From the NCBI GenBank assembly GCA_934352055.1, contig CAKRJY010000007.1, forward strand, positions 62,001-126,000: a stretch of 64,000 bases of DNA, read 5' to 3'. Below the pieces are notes generated by a model, which made no database searches, was not told the DNA's origin, and saw only the letters and a list, made by a program, of their open reading frames with translations. The stretch is from an uncultured Lachnospiraceae bacterium (lineage in GTDB: Bacteria > Bacillota > Clostridia > Lachnospirales > Lachnospiraceae). How positions within the stretch are numbered: position 1 is the stretch's first letter; the number at the start of each line of letters is the position of its first letter. Shown here one piece after another: positions 51,966 to 61,128 of the stretch. The position numbers were made by a program, and so were the translations under genes.

Positions 51966-53432
51966 TCAAATCTCGGAAAAAATCCCCTTTAATGCAGGAT
52001 AAACCTGCCGAAATGTCGCATAATGCTTTTCATAAGCTTCTACCAGCTGCGGTTCTGGAGAAATGGTATCAGAAACACGTACAATAGCATGCGCCGCCTC
52101 CTCCACCGTGTCATATACACCGCATCCGACAGCCCCAAGCATCGCCCCGCCAAGTGCAGGTCCTTCTTCTACCTCTAATAGATCAACCTGCAAATTCAAA
52201 ACATTTGCCATAATTTTACACCACAATGGACTCTTTGCACCACCGCCACATATCTTCGTCCGTCTGATTTCGATATTCTGACTGCGTGCCACCTCTAAGG
52301 AATCCCGCATAGCAAACGCAACTCCTTCAAAGATAGCCTGTATCATGTCCGCTCTTGTCGTATCCATCGACATCCCTACGAAACAGGCTCTCGCCAATGG
52401 GTCATTGTGTGGAGAACGTTCTCCCATCAAATATGGCAGGAAATATACGTGATTCTGTCCCAGCACTGTAATATCTTTCTGCGCCGCCACATAGTCCTTT
52501 TCCTGCAAAATCTGATCCATCCACCATTTGTTGCAAGATGCTGCCGAAAGCATACATCCCATCAGATGATAATTTCCGTCCGCATGTGCAAATGAATGTA
52601 ATGCATTTTGGGCATCCACACCAAACGTTTTGCTTGAAATAAAAATAGTTCCTGATGTACCAAGGGAAATATTACAAGCGCCATCTCCAACCGTTCCTGT
52701 GCCTACCGCAGCTGCTGCATTATCACCAGCTCCTGCAATCACCTTAACATCCGCTGACAAACCAAGTTCATCTGCCACTTCCGGTCGCAGTGTCCCAACG
52801 ACTTCGTAGCTTTCATAAAGATGCGGCAGCTGTTCTTTTGTGATACCACAGATTTTCAGCATTTCCTCAGACCACTTCCGATGTTTCACATCCAAAAGCA
52901 GCATTCCGGAAGCATCCGAATAATCGGTGCAAAAGCTTCCGCTCAGGCGATATGCCAGATAATCCTTTGGCAGCATAATTTTTGCGATGCGGGCAAAATT
53001 CTCTGGTTCTTCTTCCTTCATCCAAAGAATTTTTGGTGCTGTAAAACCGGCAAAGGCAATATTTGCTGTATAGGAAGATAGTTTTTCTTTGCCAATAACA
53101 TCATTTAAATATGCTACCTGTTTTGTTGTTCTGCCATCATTCCATAGAATTGCCGGACGAATGACCTGATCATTTGCATCAAGTGCAACCAAGCCATGCA
53201 TCTGTCCACCGAAACTAATACCAGCAACGCTGTTTTTATCACAGCCCTCTAACAGTTCTTTTAGCCCAAGCATAGTCTGTTCGTACCAATCGATGGGATT
53301 CTGTTCTGACCATCCCGGATGCGGGAAGGAAAGTGCATATTCCTTTGATGTGATTTTTAAAATGTTACCCTGGGCATCCATAAGCAACAATTTTACCGCA
53401 GATGTTCCAAGATCTATACCAATAAATAACAT
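51966..53432 (-). CDS. xylB: Xylulokinase (FGGY family)
   Basis: A 488-residue carbohydrate kinase. The N-terminal phosphate loop is FIGIDLGTSAVKLLLMDAQG, with GISFGGQMHGLVALD (the substrate-contact region of xylulokinases) and the ATP-side GAGDNAAAAVGTGTVG and GGGAKSPLWCKIMAN. The GQMHGLV segment supports xylulose as substrate. It follows a fucose/arabinose-isomerase-family gene by nine bases, so isomerase and kinase form a two-step pathway; the actual pentose may be xylulose or ribulose produced from D-arabinose, L-arabinose or similar. Confidence 0.92.
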   Translation of the reverse strand: MLFIGIDLGTSAVKLLLMDAQGNILKITSKEYALSFPHPGWSEQNPIDWYEQTMLGLKELLEGCDKNSVAGISFGGQMHGLVALDANDQVIRPAILWNDGRTTKQVAYLNDVIGKEKLSSYTANIAFAGFTAPKILWMKEEEPENFARIAKIMLPKDYLAYRLSGSFCTDYSDASGMLLLDVKHRKWSEEMLKICGITKEQLPHLYESYEVVGTLRPEVADELGLSADVKVIAGAGDNAAAAVGTGTVGDGACNISLGTSGTIFISSKTFGVDAQNALHSFAHADGNYHLMGCMLSAASCNKWWMDQILQEKDYVAAQKDITVLGQNHVYFLPYLMGERSPHNDPLARACFVGMSMDTTRADMIQAIFEGVAFAMRDSLEVARSQNIEIRRTKICGGGAKSPLWCKIMANVLNLQVDLLEVEEGPALGGAMLGAVGCGVYDTVEEAAHAIVRVSDTISPEPQLVEAYEKHYATFRQVYPALKGIFSEI

Positions 53433-53441
53433 AGCGTTCTC

Positions 53442-54926
53442 CTATTTAAAAGGGTTTTCTGTTGGATAGCGCACTCCTGCAGGCTGATTGTAACCAATTT
53501 CTTCTACCGGAACTCCAATATACTTAAACACCTCATACAACGCTTTTCCATAATTACCAAAGGCAACTGCTCCGTGATGTGGGAAATTCTTCTCGATCAG
53601 TACATGGCGGTAGAAACGTCCCATCTCAGGAATCGCAAAAACACCAATAGATCCAAAGGATCTTGTTGCAACCGGAAGCACCTCTCCCTGCGCAATATAA
53701 GCACGCAGCTTAGCATCCGCGGTAGATTGTAAACGGAAGAATGTAATATTCCCCGGAGCAATATCACCTTCAAGTGTTCCATTTGTTACTTCGATCGGAA
53801 GACTTCTTGCCATAATCTTCTGATATTTCATTTCACAGAAAGACAGCTTATCAGAGGCTGTATTTCCACAATGGAATCCCATAAAGGTATCTTGCAGTGT
53901 GTAATCAAATTTACCTTTGATTTCCTCGTCAAACATATCCTTTGGTACGGTATTGTTGATATCAAGCAAGGTAACCGCATCCTGGCTGACAACCGCACCG
54001 ATAAACTCACTGAGGGCTCCATAGATATCTACTTCACAAGATACCGGAATTCCCTGCTTCGTAAGGCGGCTGTTCACATAACATGGCACGAAACCAAACT
54101 GTGTCTGGAATGCCGGCCAACATTTACCTGCGATTGCGACATATTTACGATATCCTCTGTGTTCCTCAATCCAATCTTTTAACGTGATCTCATATTGCGC
54201 TAATTTGGAAAGAATTTCAGGCTTTTTGTTTCCTGCCCCCAATTCCGCTTCCATATCTGCAACAACAGCAGGAATTCTTTCATCTCCGGCATGCTTATTA
54301 TAGGCTTCGAACAAATCCAGTTCTGAATTTTCTTCAATTTCAATTCCAAGCTGGTATAACTGATAAATTGGCGCATTGCATGCCAAAAAGTTAAGAGGAC
54401 GTGGTCCAAAACTGATGATTTTAAGATCAGAAAGCGCAGTCACTGCTCTTGCAATCGGTGCAAATTCTGCAATCATATCCGCGCAATCTTCTGCGTCGCC
54501 AACCGGATATTCCGGAATATATGCTTTAATATTACGAAGTCTCAAATTGTAGCTTGCATTGAGCATTCCACAATAGGCATCTCCTCTGCCATCCTGTAAG
54601 CTATCACCATGCTCCTCTGCTGCAGCAATAAACATCTTTGGTCCGTCAAAATGTTTTGCAAGCAATGTCTCAGAAATCTCTGGACCAAAGTTTCCAAGAT
54701 ACACAACAAGCGCATTACATCCTGCCTGTTTGATATCTTCTAGCGCCTGTACCATATGAATTTCACTCTCTACGATACAAACAGGGCATTCATACACCTG
54801 TAACTCCGGATACTTTGTATGTACTGCCTGCATCAATGCTTCTCGTCTGGATACTGACAGACTTTCAGGGAAACAGTCTCTGCTGACTGCTACCACACCA
54901 ATTTTTGCTTCTGGAATATTTGTCAT
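53442..54926 (-). CDS. L-fucose/L-arabinose isomerase-family protein
   Basis: A 494-residue protein of the fucose/arabinose isomerase superfamily. The N-terminal Rossmann-like region (KIGVVAVSRDCFPESLSVSR) and the C-terminal metal-binding area (FMGFHCGNTASDKL; HHGAVAFGNYGKALYEVF) are recognisable. It differs from both classical FucI and AraA. Together with the xylulokinase nine bases downstream it should convert an aldose to a ketose that is then phosphorylated. The start at 54926 has GGAGGG upstream. An AraC regulator gene lies upstream on the same strand. Confidence 0.85.
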   Translation of the reverse strand: MTNIPEAKIGVVAVSRDCFPESLSVSRREALMQAVHTKYPELQVYECPVCIVESEIHMVQALEDIKQAGCNALVVYLGNFGPEISETLLAKHFDGPKMFIAAAEEHGDSLQDGRGDAYCGMLNASYNLRLRNIKAYIPEYPVGDAEDCADMIAEFAPIARAVTALSDLKIISFGPRPLNFLACNAPIYQLYQLGIEIEENSELDLFEAYNKHAGDERIPAVVADMEAELGAGNKKPEILSKLAQYEITLKDWIEEHRGYRKYVAIAGKCWPAFQTQFGFVPCYVNSRLTKQGIPVSCEVDIYGALSEFIGAVVSQDAVTLLDINNTVPKDMFDEEIKGKFDYTLQDTFMGFHCGNTASDKLSFCEMKYQKIMARSLPIEVTNGTLEGDIAPGNITFFRLQSTADAKLRAYIAQGEVLPVATRSFGSIGVFAIPEMGRFYRHVLIEKNFPHHGAVAFGNYGKALYEVFKYIGVPVEEIGYNQPAGVRYPTENPFK

Positions 54927-55012
54927 CTTTTTTCCCTCCATACTTCTTATTTTCATATCCTGCTTTTTACATTTCTACAGCGATAGAACAAGCTCGATGT
55001 ATTTCCTCGTCG

Positions 55013-55056
55013 CCATAAAAAAAGAATGTAATTTCTCTCATAGAAACTACATTCTT
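55013..55056 (-). terminator. Terminator of the AraC regulator gene
   Basis: AAGAATGTAGTTTCT and AGAAATTACATTCTT arms on the minus strand followed by TTTTTTT. It separates the regulator from the isomerase-kinase operon. Confidence 0.85.
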
Positions 55057-55100
55057 ATTTTAACAAAAGATATTTTGTCTCTCGACTTGATACTTGACAC

Positions 55101-55982
55101 TTACATATCGTTTTTTTGATAATTTTCCCTGTTCTTCCGGTTGTATTCACTTGGTAACATACCGTACTTTTTCTGAAACGCTTTCGACATCGCACGGCTA
55201 TCGGAAAACCCTACTTCCGTTGCAATCTCACCGATGGTTTTATCACTCGTTTCCATCTCCTCCACAGCATGTTCTAAGCGGATACCGGAAAGGTAACTCT
55301 TATAATTAATCTGTGCATATTTCTGGAACATACGAGATAAATGTTCGATCGAATATCCAAACAACTGCGCTAACGACTGCAGTGAAATATCTTCGGCGTA
55401 ATGCTTTTTGATGTATTCCGTAATTGGAGACAAACGCTGCAACGCCTTGGATGAACGATACAACATATCATCTGCTTCCACCTGACGATATGCCGTCACA
55501 AGCAGCTGCATCATTGCATAATAATCGCGCAGCATCTCATACTCATGCCCCGGCGCACCTGTTCCGTTCAAGTCATAGATGTTACGAATCAGCTGCATCA
55601 TTTTTTGATCTGTGTCCTTCATTTGCATCGAATCAAGTTTTGCCAAAGATCCCTTGCCCTTTTTGTCAAAGGAGATAAAACGATCTGCCGTCAGATAATT
55701 CTTGAATTCGCTGATTGGAATCTGCACATAAACCGACATATTTTCCTCATCCGCACGCACAGAATGCAGTTCGTTCGTGTTGATAATGATAAAATCACCA
55801 CAATCCACCCGAATCTGTTTCTCCCGAAATATAAACGTCAGACTGCCCTCATAAACAGCAAAAAGCTCCACAGAATTATGCCAATGCGGCTCCCTCGTAT
55901 AGTTGCCTCCAGCCCCTTCAAAAATATCAATTTTAAACGGCATGCCTGCTCGTGGCACGACCACTTCATGTTCGTAATTCAT
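55101..55982 (-). CDS. AraC-family regulator with cupin sensor
   Basis: A 293-residue regulator. The N-terminal half is a cupin (REPHWHNSVELFAVYEGSLT; IIINTNELHSVRAD) that would bind a sugar. The C-terminal double HTH reads ISLQSLAQLFGYSIEHLSRM and KTIGEIATEVGFSDSRAMSKAFQKKYGMLPSEYR-like. It lies just upstream of the isomerase/xylulokinase operon and is the obvious candidate activator of those genes. The start codon is clear, with GGAGG upstream. Confidence 0.92.
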   Translation of the reverse strand: MNYEHEVVVPRAGMPFKIDIFEGAGGNYTREPHWHNSVELFAVYEGSLTFIFREKQIRVDCGDFIIINTNELHSVRADEENMSVYVQIPISEFKNYLTADRFISFDKKGKGSLAKLDSMQMKDTDQKMMQLIRNIYDLNGTGAPGHEYEMLRDYYAMMQLLVTAYRQVEADDMLYRSSKALQRLSPITEYIKKHYAEDISLQSLAQLFGYSIEHLSRMFQKYAQINYKSYLSGIRLEHAVEEMETSDKTIGEIATEVGFSDSRAMSKAFQKKYGMLPSEYNRKNRENYQKNDM

Positions 55983-55997
55983 ACTCCCTCCTTGTGG

Positions 55998-56768
55998 TTA
56001 CTGTGCTGATGGCTCTGCCTCTTGTTGTGTACTACTTACTTCCTCTGTCTGGCCCGCTGTATCTTTCATCTCTATACCAAGTGCATCACATATCATCTTA
56101 GCATATCCACTACGTCCTTCTCCGTTCAAATGGATACCATCATTATAAAACCAATCCGGATTTGCTGCGGCGAGCTCATCCCAGGCAATCACATCCACAT
56201 TTTTATTATCCTTTGCCAACTGGCGAATCACACTGTTGGTTCGTTCCTGATCCTGCAAATATTTGCCATAAACCGTAACCCAGTAAATCTGTGTATCCTT
56301 GCCCAGATAATCAATAATCTCCTGTCCTGTCGTCGAACTGAAATAGCAATTGGTGCCTAGCTCAATCACAACCGTGCTGCCCAGTTTACTTTCTTTTTTT
56401 AGGCCTTCTAAAATTTCGATGCCATCTCTTGCCTGGCGGCTTTCTTTTGCATCAATGACACCCTCAGGAATGGCTTCCATCAATTCCGGTGCCGCGCCAA
56501 GCATAACGGAATCTCCCACACAGGTAATGGTTGGCGCCTTTTCTTTCTCGGTCGCATCTGCATCACTACCTTCTGTTGCGCTGGCCTGTTTTGCCTGCTC
56601 CTGCTCCTTTAGCATTTTCTGATTGGCTTTGAACTCCTGCTGCAGATTCTCAGCCAGCTTATCCGACGATTTCGATGGAGCCTTAATGAACCCAACAAGC
56701 GCTATCGCAGAGATGATGCCAACAACAATTCCAATCACAACTCTTTGATAAAACTTTTTGTCCTTCAT
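55998..56768 (-). CDS. Extracytoplasmic SGNH protein paired with an acyltransferase
   Basis: A 256-residue protein. An N-terminal helix (VVIGIVVGIISAIALVGFI) anchors it; a Glu/Lys/Ala-rich linker follows (residues 30-75), then the catalytic part: TITCVGDSVMLGAAPEL (Ser), VVIELGTNCYFSS (Asn) and YNDGIHLNGEGRSGY (Asp/His). This is the SGNH half of OatA-type O-acetyltransferases. The membrane acyltransferase gene is 17 bases upstream, so the two probably work as one split enzyme to acetylate a cell-wall or surface polysaccharide. Confidence 0.85.
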   Translation of the reverse strand: MKDKKFYQRVVIGIVVGIISAIALVGFIKAPSKSSDKLAENLQQEFKANQKMLKEQEQAKQASATEGSDADATEKEKAPTITCVGDSVMLGAAPELMEAIPEGVIDAKESRQARDGIEILEGLKKESKLGSTVVIELGTNCYFSSTTGQEIIDYLGKDTQIYWVTVYGKYLQDQERTNSVIRQLAKDNKNVDVIAWDELAAANPDWFYNDGIHLNGEGRSGYAKMICDALGIEMKDTAGQTEEVSSTQQEAEPSAQ

Positions 56769-56785
56769 AATCTTTTCCCTCTCTT

Positions 56786-57751
56786 CTAAAAGATATGTTG
56801 TAGATTAATAATAAACAATAGTGGATAATGCCACAAATAAATCCAGTAACTATATTTTCCGATCCATTGCATCACACCGTTTTTACTACATTCCATCGAT
56901 GAAAAATCGCACTGATTCATCACATAAACGATAAATGCAAAATATACACTGATGATTGCCATACCACCACGATATAGCCAATCGGATTCCCCCGGCACCA
57001 GGATAAATAGCGCTGCTGTCACAAGCAAAGAGGCAATAAAAAGTGCCTTTCCAGTATCGCCTTGTAGAAGTATATTCTTCTTTTGTGCCCATTCATCTTC
57101 TTTCAACCCAAGTACCACACCAATCAAAAAGGAAAAAGCTCGTGTATCGGTTCCATAATATACACGATTTACATTCTCTGGATGATACATAACTGCCATC
57201 GCTACCACGGATGCCACAGCAAGAATTGCAAAAAACCAGAATGCCTGTTTTCCCATCCTTGGCTCAATCTGTTTCTTATAAATGCCATACAATAGTGGCC
57301 ATACTATGAGAAGCTCAATCTCTACCCCCAAATACCACAAATGTGTAAATGGCGAATGTTCTGTAATCTTCATAAAATAAGATGCCTGGGTCATCATTTG
57401 CCACCAGTTATTGTATCCTAAGAAAATACTTGCTGCCTCTTCTCTTGCCCCCAAAAGTAACTCTGGATGAAATATTGTAAAAAATGCAATGACCGACATG
57501 ACCATAATATAAAGTGCCGGATAAATGCGTAGCCCTTTTTTGATATAATATTTTCGAATGCGTAACCCTTCCGCTTCCCACCGAAGCTCACTGTTTTTTG
57601 CTGACAAATATCCCGATATCAGGAAGAAAAAACAGACGCCAAGGTAGCCTCCTCTTACGCTGAATGGAAATATATGATATAGCACAATTCCCAGAATAGA
57701 TACTGCCCGCAGGAAGTTAATTCCCTCGTTATATGTATATGTTGTTTTCAT
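56786..57751 (-). CDS. Membrane acyltransferase (acyltransferase 3 family)
   Basis: A 321-residue protein with about nine to ten membrane helices. The family signature is NFLRAVSILGIVLYHIFPFS near the start, with FFFLISGYLSAKNSE and WYLGVEIELLIVWPLLY. Acyltransferase-3 proteins carry acetyl groups across the membrane for attachment to peptidoglycan or surface sugars. The ATG at 57751 (MKTTYTYNEG) has only a weak GAGA upstream; earlier in-frame codons lie in an AT-rich leader. The downstream gene encodes the matching SGNH domain. Confidence 0.87.
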   Translation of the reverse strand: MKTTYTYNEGINFLRAVSILGIVLYHIFPFSVRGGYLGVCFFFLISGYLSAKNSELRWEAEGLRIRKYYIKKGLRIYPALYIMVMSVIAFFTIFHPELLLGAREEAASIFLGYNNWWQMMTQASYFMKITEHSPFTHLWYLGVEIELLIVWPLLYGIYKKQIEPRMGKQAFWFFAILAVASVVAMAVMYHPENVNRVYYGTDTRAFSFLIGVVLGLKEDEWAQKKNILLQGDTGKALFIASLLVTAALFILVPGESDWLYRGGMAIISVYFAFIVYVMNQCDFSSMECSKNGVMQWIGKYSYWIYLWHYPLLFIINLQHIF

Positions 57752-57886
57752 TTGCTGTCTCAATCTATATAAATGTTTTCTTATGTTAAAGTATGTTTCC
57801 CGTTTACCGATTATTATTATATATTGCGTCGTTCCCTTTCGCAATTGGAAAATGCATTTTTTTGACAAAATTTGCGCAAAATAAAA

Positions 57887-57924
57887 ATGACGGTATGTTC
57901 CTGATAAATAAAACACACCGTCAT
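57887..57924 (-). terminator. Terminator of pepV
   Basis: ATGACGGTGTGTT and AACATACCGTCAT arms on the minus strand followed by TTTTATTTT. Confidence 0.85.
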
Positions 57925-57947
57925 CCTATTTTTTTACATTATTTGTT

Positions 57948-59306
57948 CTAAATTGCCAGCAAATTCTTAATCGCTTCCATATAAATCAAAACCGATTCTT
58001 CCATTTCAGAAACTAAAATATATTCATCAGCTCCATGTATACGATAATCCACGCCCATCTTTTCCGGTCCGAAGGCAATGATATTTTTCAGTGATTTGGC
58101 ATAGGTACCACCGCCAATAACCATCGGCTCATTCTCCGTATCTCCCGTCACATCCACATATGCCTTATACAGCGCTTCTACGAGTGGAGACTCTCTTGGG
58201 AAGAAAAGAGGATCACCGATCTCAAGAATCTCAATACGACCATTTTCATCTTCCAGATGATCTTTACACATAGTGCGCACTTCATCTGCCTTTAAGGTCA
58301 CTGGTACACGGATATCAATGGTGCAGGAAATCACGCCATCTTCTGTCTTTACGATACCATTACAAAATGTCAGATCACCATATGCATCTGCAAATTTAAG
58401 ACCCACACCGGAGCCATCGCAGGCTGTTCCAATATGTGTGTTATAAAAAGTAACAAAGTCATCCACAAAACCAGCTTTTTCCAGACATGCACAAGTCACA
58501 CCTGCTGCATTGACACCAAGCGTCGGTGTTGACGCATGCGCCGGAACACCCTTAGCAAAGATCGTGATCTTGTCGTCTTCCTGGCTTACCTTATATTCCT
58601 GTAGGTCAGTCTCTGCCAGGGTCTTTTCCAGACGATCCTTTAAACCATCCTCTGCCGGGATCACAGTCGTGCAGGAATCACATACTGCATTGGAAACAAA
58701 ACCACCATTCATGGAAATAATCCGGGTATTCTTGGAATATGCCATCATCTCCATATGTCCTTTTTCCCCATGAATGCACGGATAGTTGGCATCCGGGGTA
58801 AATCCACATGATAATTCCTCTTCCACCTGATTATAATGTTCCATGCAAAGAGAACCTGTTTCCTCATTGCATCCCATAATCAGACGGACTCTTTTATTTA
58901 ACTTCACACCTGAATCACGAAGCAGCTTCATAGCATACAATGCTTCTAATACAGGACCTTTATCGTCTGTCGTACCACGTCCATATACGTAATCTCCATC
59001 ACGCGTCAATGTGAATGGGTCATAGGTCCAATCACCTCCGGTTGGTACAACATCGAGATGTCCTGCGATACCAACAATATCTTCCCCTTCGCCCATTTCT
59101 GCATATCCACAGTAGTTATCCAGATTTACGGTGCGAAATCCTAATTCCTCCGCAATGGCAAGCCCCTCTTTCAACACCTCTGCCGGACCGTCTCCAAAAG
59201 GCTTTCCTTCCTTTGCTTCACCTAACTGTGAATCAATGGCAACCAATCTGCCAAGATTAGCTATCATTTCTTCTGATAATGCATGAATTTGTTCTTTTAT
59301 TTCCAT
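57948..59306 (-). CDS. pepV: M20-family dipeptidase (PepV/Sapep type)
   Basis: A 452-residue metallopeptidase that cleaves dipeptides in the cytoplasm. The metal sites appear in GIAGHLDVVPTGGDW (His, Asp), YGRGTTDDKGPVLEALYAM (Asp) and IMGCNEETGS (Glu pair). The C-terminal VIGGGTYAKSLKNIIAFGPE and GADEYILVSEM complete the catalytic domain. The ATG at 59306 is preferred over an upstream TTG that lies next to the AGGGG. A single gene with its own terminator. Confidence 0.92.
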   Translation of the reverse strand: MEIKEQIHALSEEMIANLGRLVAIDSQLGEAKEGKPFGDGPAEVLKEGLAIAEELGFRTVNLDNYCGYAEMGEGEDIVGIAGHLDVVPTGGDWTYDPFTLTRDGDYVYGRGTTDDKGPVLEALYAMKLLRDSGVKLNKRVRLIMGCNEETGSLCMEHYNQVEEELSCGFTPDANYPCIHGEKGHMEMMAYSKNTRIISMNGGFVSNAVCDSCTTVIPAEDGLKDRLEKTLAETDLQEYKVSQEDDKITIFAKGVPAHASTPTLGVNAAGVTCACLEKAGFVDDFVTFYNTHIGTACDGSGVGLKFADAYGDLTFCNGIVKTEDGVISCTIDIRVPVTLKADEVRTMCKDHLEDENGRIEILEIGDPLFFPRESPLVEALYKAYVDVTGDTENEPMVIGGGTYAKSLKNIIAFGPEKMGVDYRIHGADEYILVSEMEESVLIYMEAIKNLLAI

Positions 59307-59344
59307 TTTGTTTTCCAATCCCCTTTCTTTATCGATAACATCCT

Positions 59345-59944
59345 CTATAATGCAGCCCGAATTGCCTCTAACAACTCATCATATGTCTCATATGCCGGAA
59401 TTTCCGGGTTGTCCTGTTTGATCTGTTCCGTGCTCTTAAAAAGGAAACCTGCCTTGCTCGCCTTAATCATGCCAAGATCGTTGTGACTGTCTCCACTGGC
59501 AATCGTTTCATAACCGATGGATTGTAATGCCTTAACCGTCGTATATTTTGAATTCTCAATACGCATTTTAAAACCGGTGATCTCGCCATCCTCTGCCACT
59601 TCCAGGGAATTACAAAAAATGGTTGGATATCCTAATTTTTTCATCAGTGGCCCTGCAAACTGGGTGAATGTATCACTGATAATGATCACCTGTGTCAATT
59701 CCCGCAGCTCATCTAAGAATTCCTTTGCTCCCGGAATCGGATCAATCTTTGCGATTGTCTCCTGAATCTCTTTTAAACCGAGTCCATGTTCCTTCAAGAT
59801 AGCCAAACGCCAATTCATCAGTTTATCGTAATCCGGTTCGTCCCGCGTTGTCCGCTTTAACTCCGGGATACCACTCTCCTCGGCAAATGCAATCCAAATT
59901 TCCGGTACTAAAACACCTTCTAAATCCAAGCATACAATATTCAT
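59345..59944 (-). CDS. thrH: Phosphoserine phosphatase/homoserine phosphotransferase ThrH
   Basis: A 199-residue HAD enzyme. Motif I is MNIVCLDLEGVLVPEIW; the DLEGVLxPE pattern rather than DxDGTL is the hallmark of ThrH. Further motifs are VIIISDTFTQFAGPLMKKLG and TIASGDSHNDLGMIK. ThrH dephosphorylates phosphoserine and can transfer phosphate to homoserine, linking serine and threonine metabolism. AGGAGA lies before the ATG at 59944. No pathway genes are adjacent. Confidence 0.92.
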   Translation of the reverse strand: MNIVCLDLEGVLVPEIWIAFAEESGIPELKRTTRDEPDYDKLMNWRLAILKEHGLGLKEIQETIAKIDPIPGAKEFLDELRELTQVIIISDTFTQFAGPLMKKLGYPTIFCNSLEVAEDGEITGFKMRIENSKYTTVKALQSIGYETIASGDSHNDLGMIKASKAGFLFKSTEQIKQDNPEIPAYETYDELLEAIRAAL

Positions 59945-60024
59945 CGTTTTTATCTCCTGCCTTTTTATTTTCGATAAGTATAGCATACCGCTCCCCCAGA
60001 CACAAATAAGGGAATGTAAATAAT

Positions 60025-60106
60025 TTATGCCGTCTTTTTCTCAAACTCAGCCGCAACATCCTGCATAGGAAGTCGCATACAGCCAAATCCAAGGCGCCGT
60101 CTATCC
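60025..60106 (-). pseudogene. Possible fragment of an aldo/keto reductase
   Basis: A short frame reads LGFGCMRLPMQDVAAEFEKK then TA and stop. LGFGCMRLP is the N-terminal signature of a clostridial aldo/keto reductase group, but nothing of the rest remains. It could be coincidence. Confidence 0.25.
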
Positions 60107-60796
60107 CTATTGCCAGGGACGCTTACCATCAAGCCATCCTTTTTCCTTCCAGTATTTAGCATCTACACTGTCCGGGCGCTTCTTTAAAACCATAGACATG
60201 ACCGGGAAAAAGATCCTGGTCTTTAAAGGTGGCTTTACCCTGCCCTGGTTGGCTTTGATCTTGGACGCAAGCGCATCCATATCTCGCTCGATCTTGTCCT
60301 TAGTCTTTGCCGTCACGTCTTCCCACTTCATAGCCCGAACAGCTATACCATACTTATAGGTCTTAGCCACGCCCCAATAAGCGGCGCTATCCGCCATATC
60401 CTGACAGGTATTCTTTTGTCCGCCACCTGCTGCAGTCGCGATACAGACCATCTGCTTTTTAAACATGCTCTCCTCCGGACGGTGCATGATCCAGCGCCAT
60501 CCATAATGTTCCAGCAATGCTTTCATGGCAGAAGTCACATGGTAAACATAAACCGGACTTTCAAAGATCAAGAGATCTGCTGCATCGATTGCCTCCGTGA
60601 TCGGTGCCAGTTTCTCATAATGTGGGCACAATTTCTCGTCCTTTTTGATGCACTGGGCACAGCCGACACACATCTGATCAAAGTCGCGCGGTAAGACGAT
60701 CTCCGTGATCTCTCCGTCTATTTTTTCTGCTAAAATCCTTGCCACATGATAGGTCGATCCCTTGTGGCTCTGTCCATGGATCAATGTAATCTTCAT
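60107..60796 (-). CDS. Flavodoxin-fold NAD(P)H-dependent oxidoreductase
   Basis: A 229-residue protein of the iron-sulfur flavoprotein/NADPH-dependent FMN reductase family. The FMN phosphate loop is ITLIHGQSHKGSTYHVARIL, and a Cys-rich stretch CVGCAQCIKKDEKLCPH is typical of the iron-sulfur flavoprotein subgroup. FESPVYVYHVTSAMKALLEH completes the fold. It would reduce flavin or another acceptor. The donor and acceptor are unknown. A ferredoxin-like role of the cysteines is inference. Confidence 0.85.
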   Translation of the reverse strand: MKITLIHGQSHKGSTYHVARILAEKIDGEITEIVLPRDFDQMCVGCAQCIKKDEKLCPHYEKLAPITEAIDAADLLIFESPVYVYHVTSAMKALLEHYGWRWIMHRPEESMFKKQMVCIATAAGGGQKNTCQDMADSAAYWGVAKTYKYGIAVRAMKWEDVTAKTKDKIERDMDALASKIKANQGRVKPPLKTRIFFPVMSMVLKKRPDSVDAKYWKEKGWLDGKRPWQ

Positions 60797-60886
60797 AAAG
60801 TATTACCTTCCCTCTCTCTTATTCGCAACTCATTCTACGCCTATGCGCTAGCAAATACAATGACATTCTGGTACTTTATGAAGTAC

Positions 60887-60915
60887 ATATACCCCCTCAA
60901 ACCGAGGGGGTATAT
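60887..60915. promoter_or_regulatory. Long GC-core palindrome resembling the CsoR operator
   Basis: ATATACCCCCTC and GAGGGGGTATAT are perfect arms around AAACC. The ATATACCCC/GGGGTATAT halves equal those of the csoR operator at 45015-45035. No T tract follows, so it is not a plain terminator. It is between the divergent flavoprotein gene (minus) and a small plus-strand ORF. Confidence 0.5.
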
Positions 60916-60920
60916 ATCTA

Positions 60921-61097
60921 ATGTTCGATCCATACCTTGGTGGTAAGGAAGATCTCTTCTCTTGGAATACCGGACTTTTCCTGCTCCAATCCATAACAGA
61001 TCTGCAAGAAGCAGTCACCTATATTGATTGGAAGCAAAACTTCTATGATTATGTTCTAAGCGGAAAGACAGAATACTATAGCAATCTGATCAAATAG
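60921..61097 (+). CDS. Small ORF of unknown function after the CsoR-like palindrome
   Basis: A 58-codon frame (MFDPYLGGKEDLFSWNTGLF..., ending YYSNLIK) starts five bases after the palindrome. No good ribosome site precedes it. The composition looks protein-like, but I do not recognise it; it may be the 3' remnant of a larger gene. Confidence 0.3.
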   Translation: MFDPYLGGKEDLFSWNTGLFLLQSITDLQEAVTYIDWKQNFYDYVLSGKTEYYSNLIK

Positions 61098-61128
61098 ACT
61101 GGATCAGACCATCTGTTTGCCTTCATAT

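Noticed and set aside
60887..60915. Reading the palindrome as a terminator
   Set aside because: No T tract follows on either strand, unlike the other terminators in this window.
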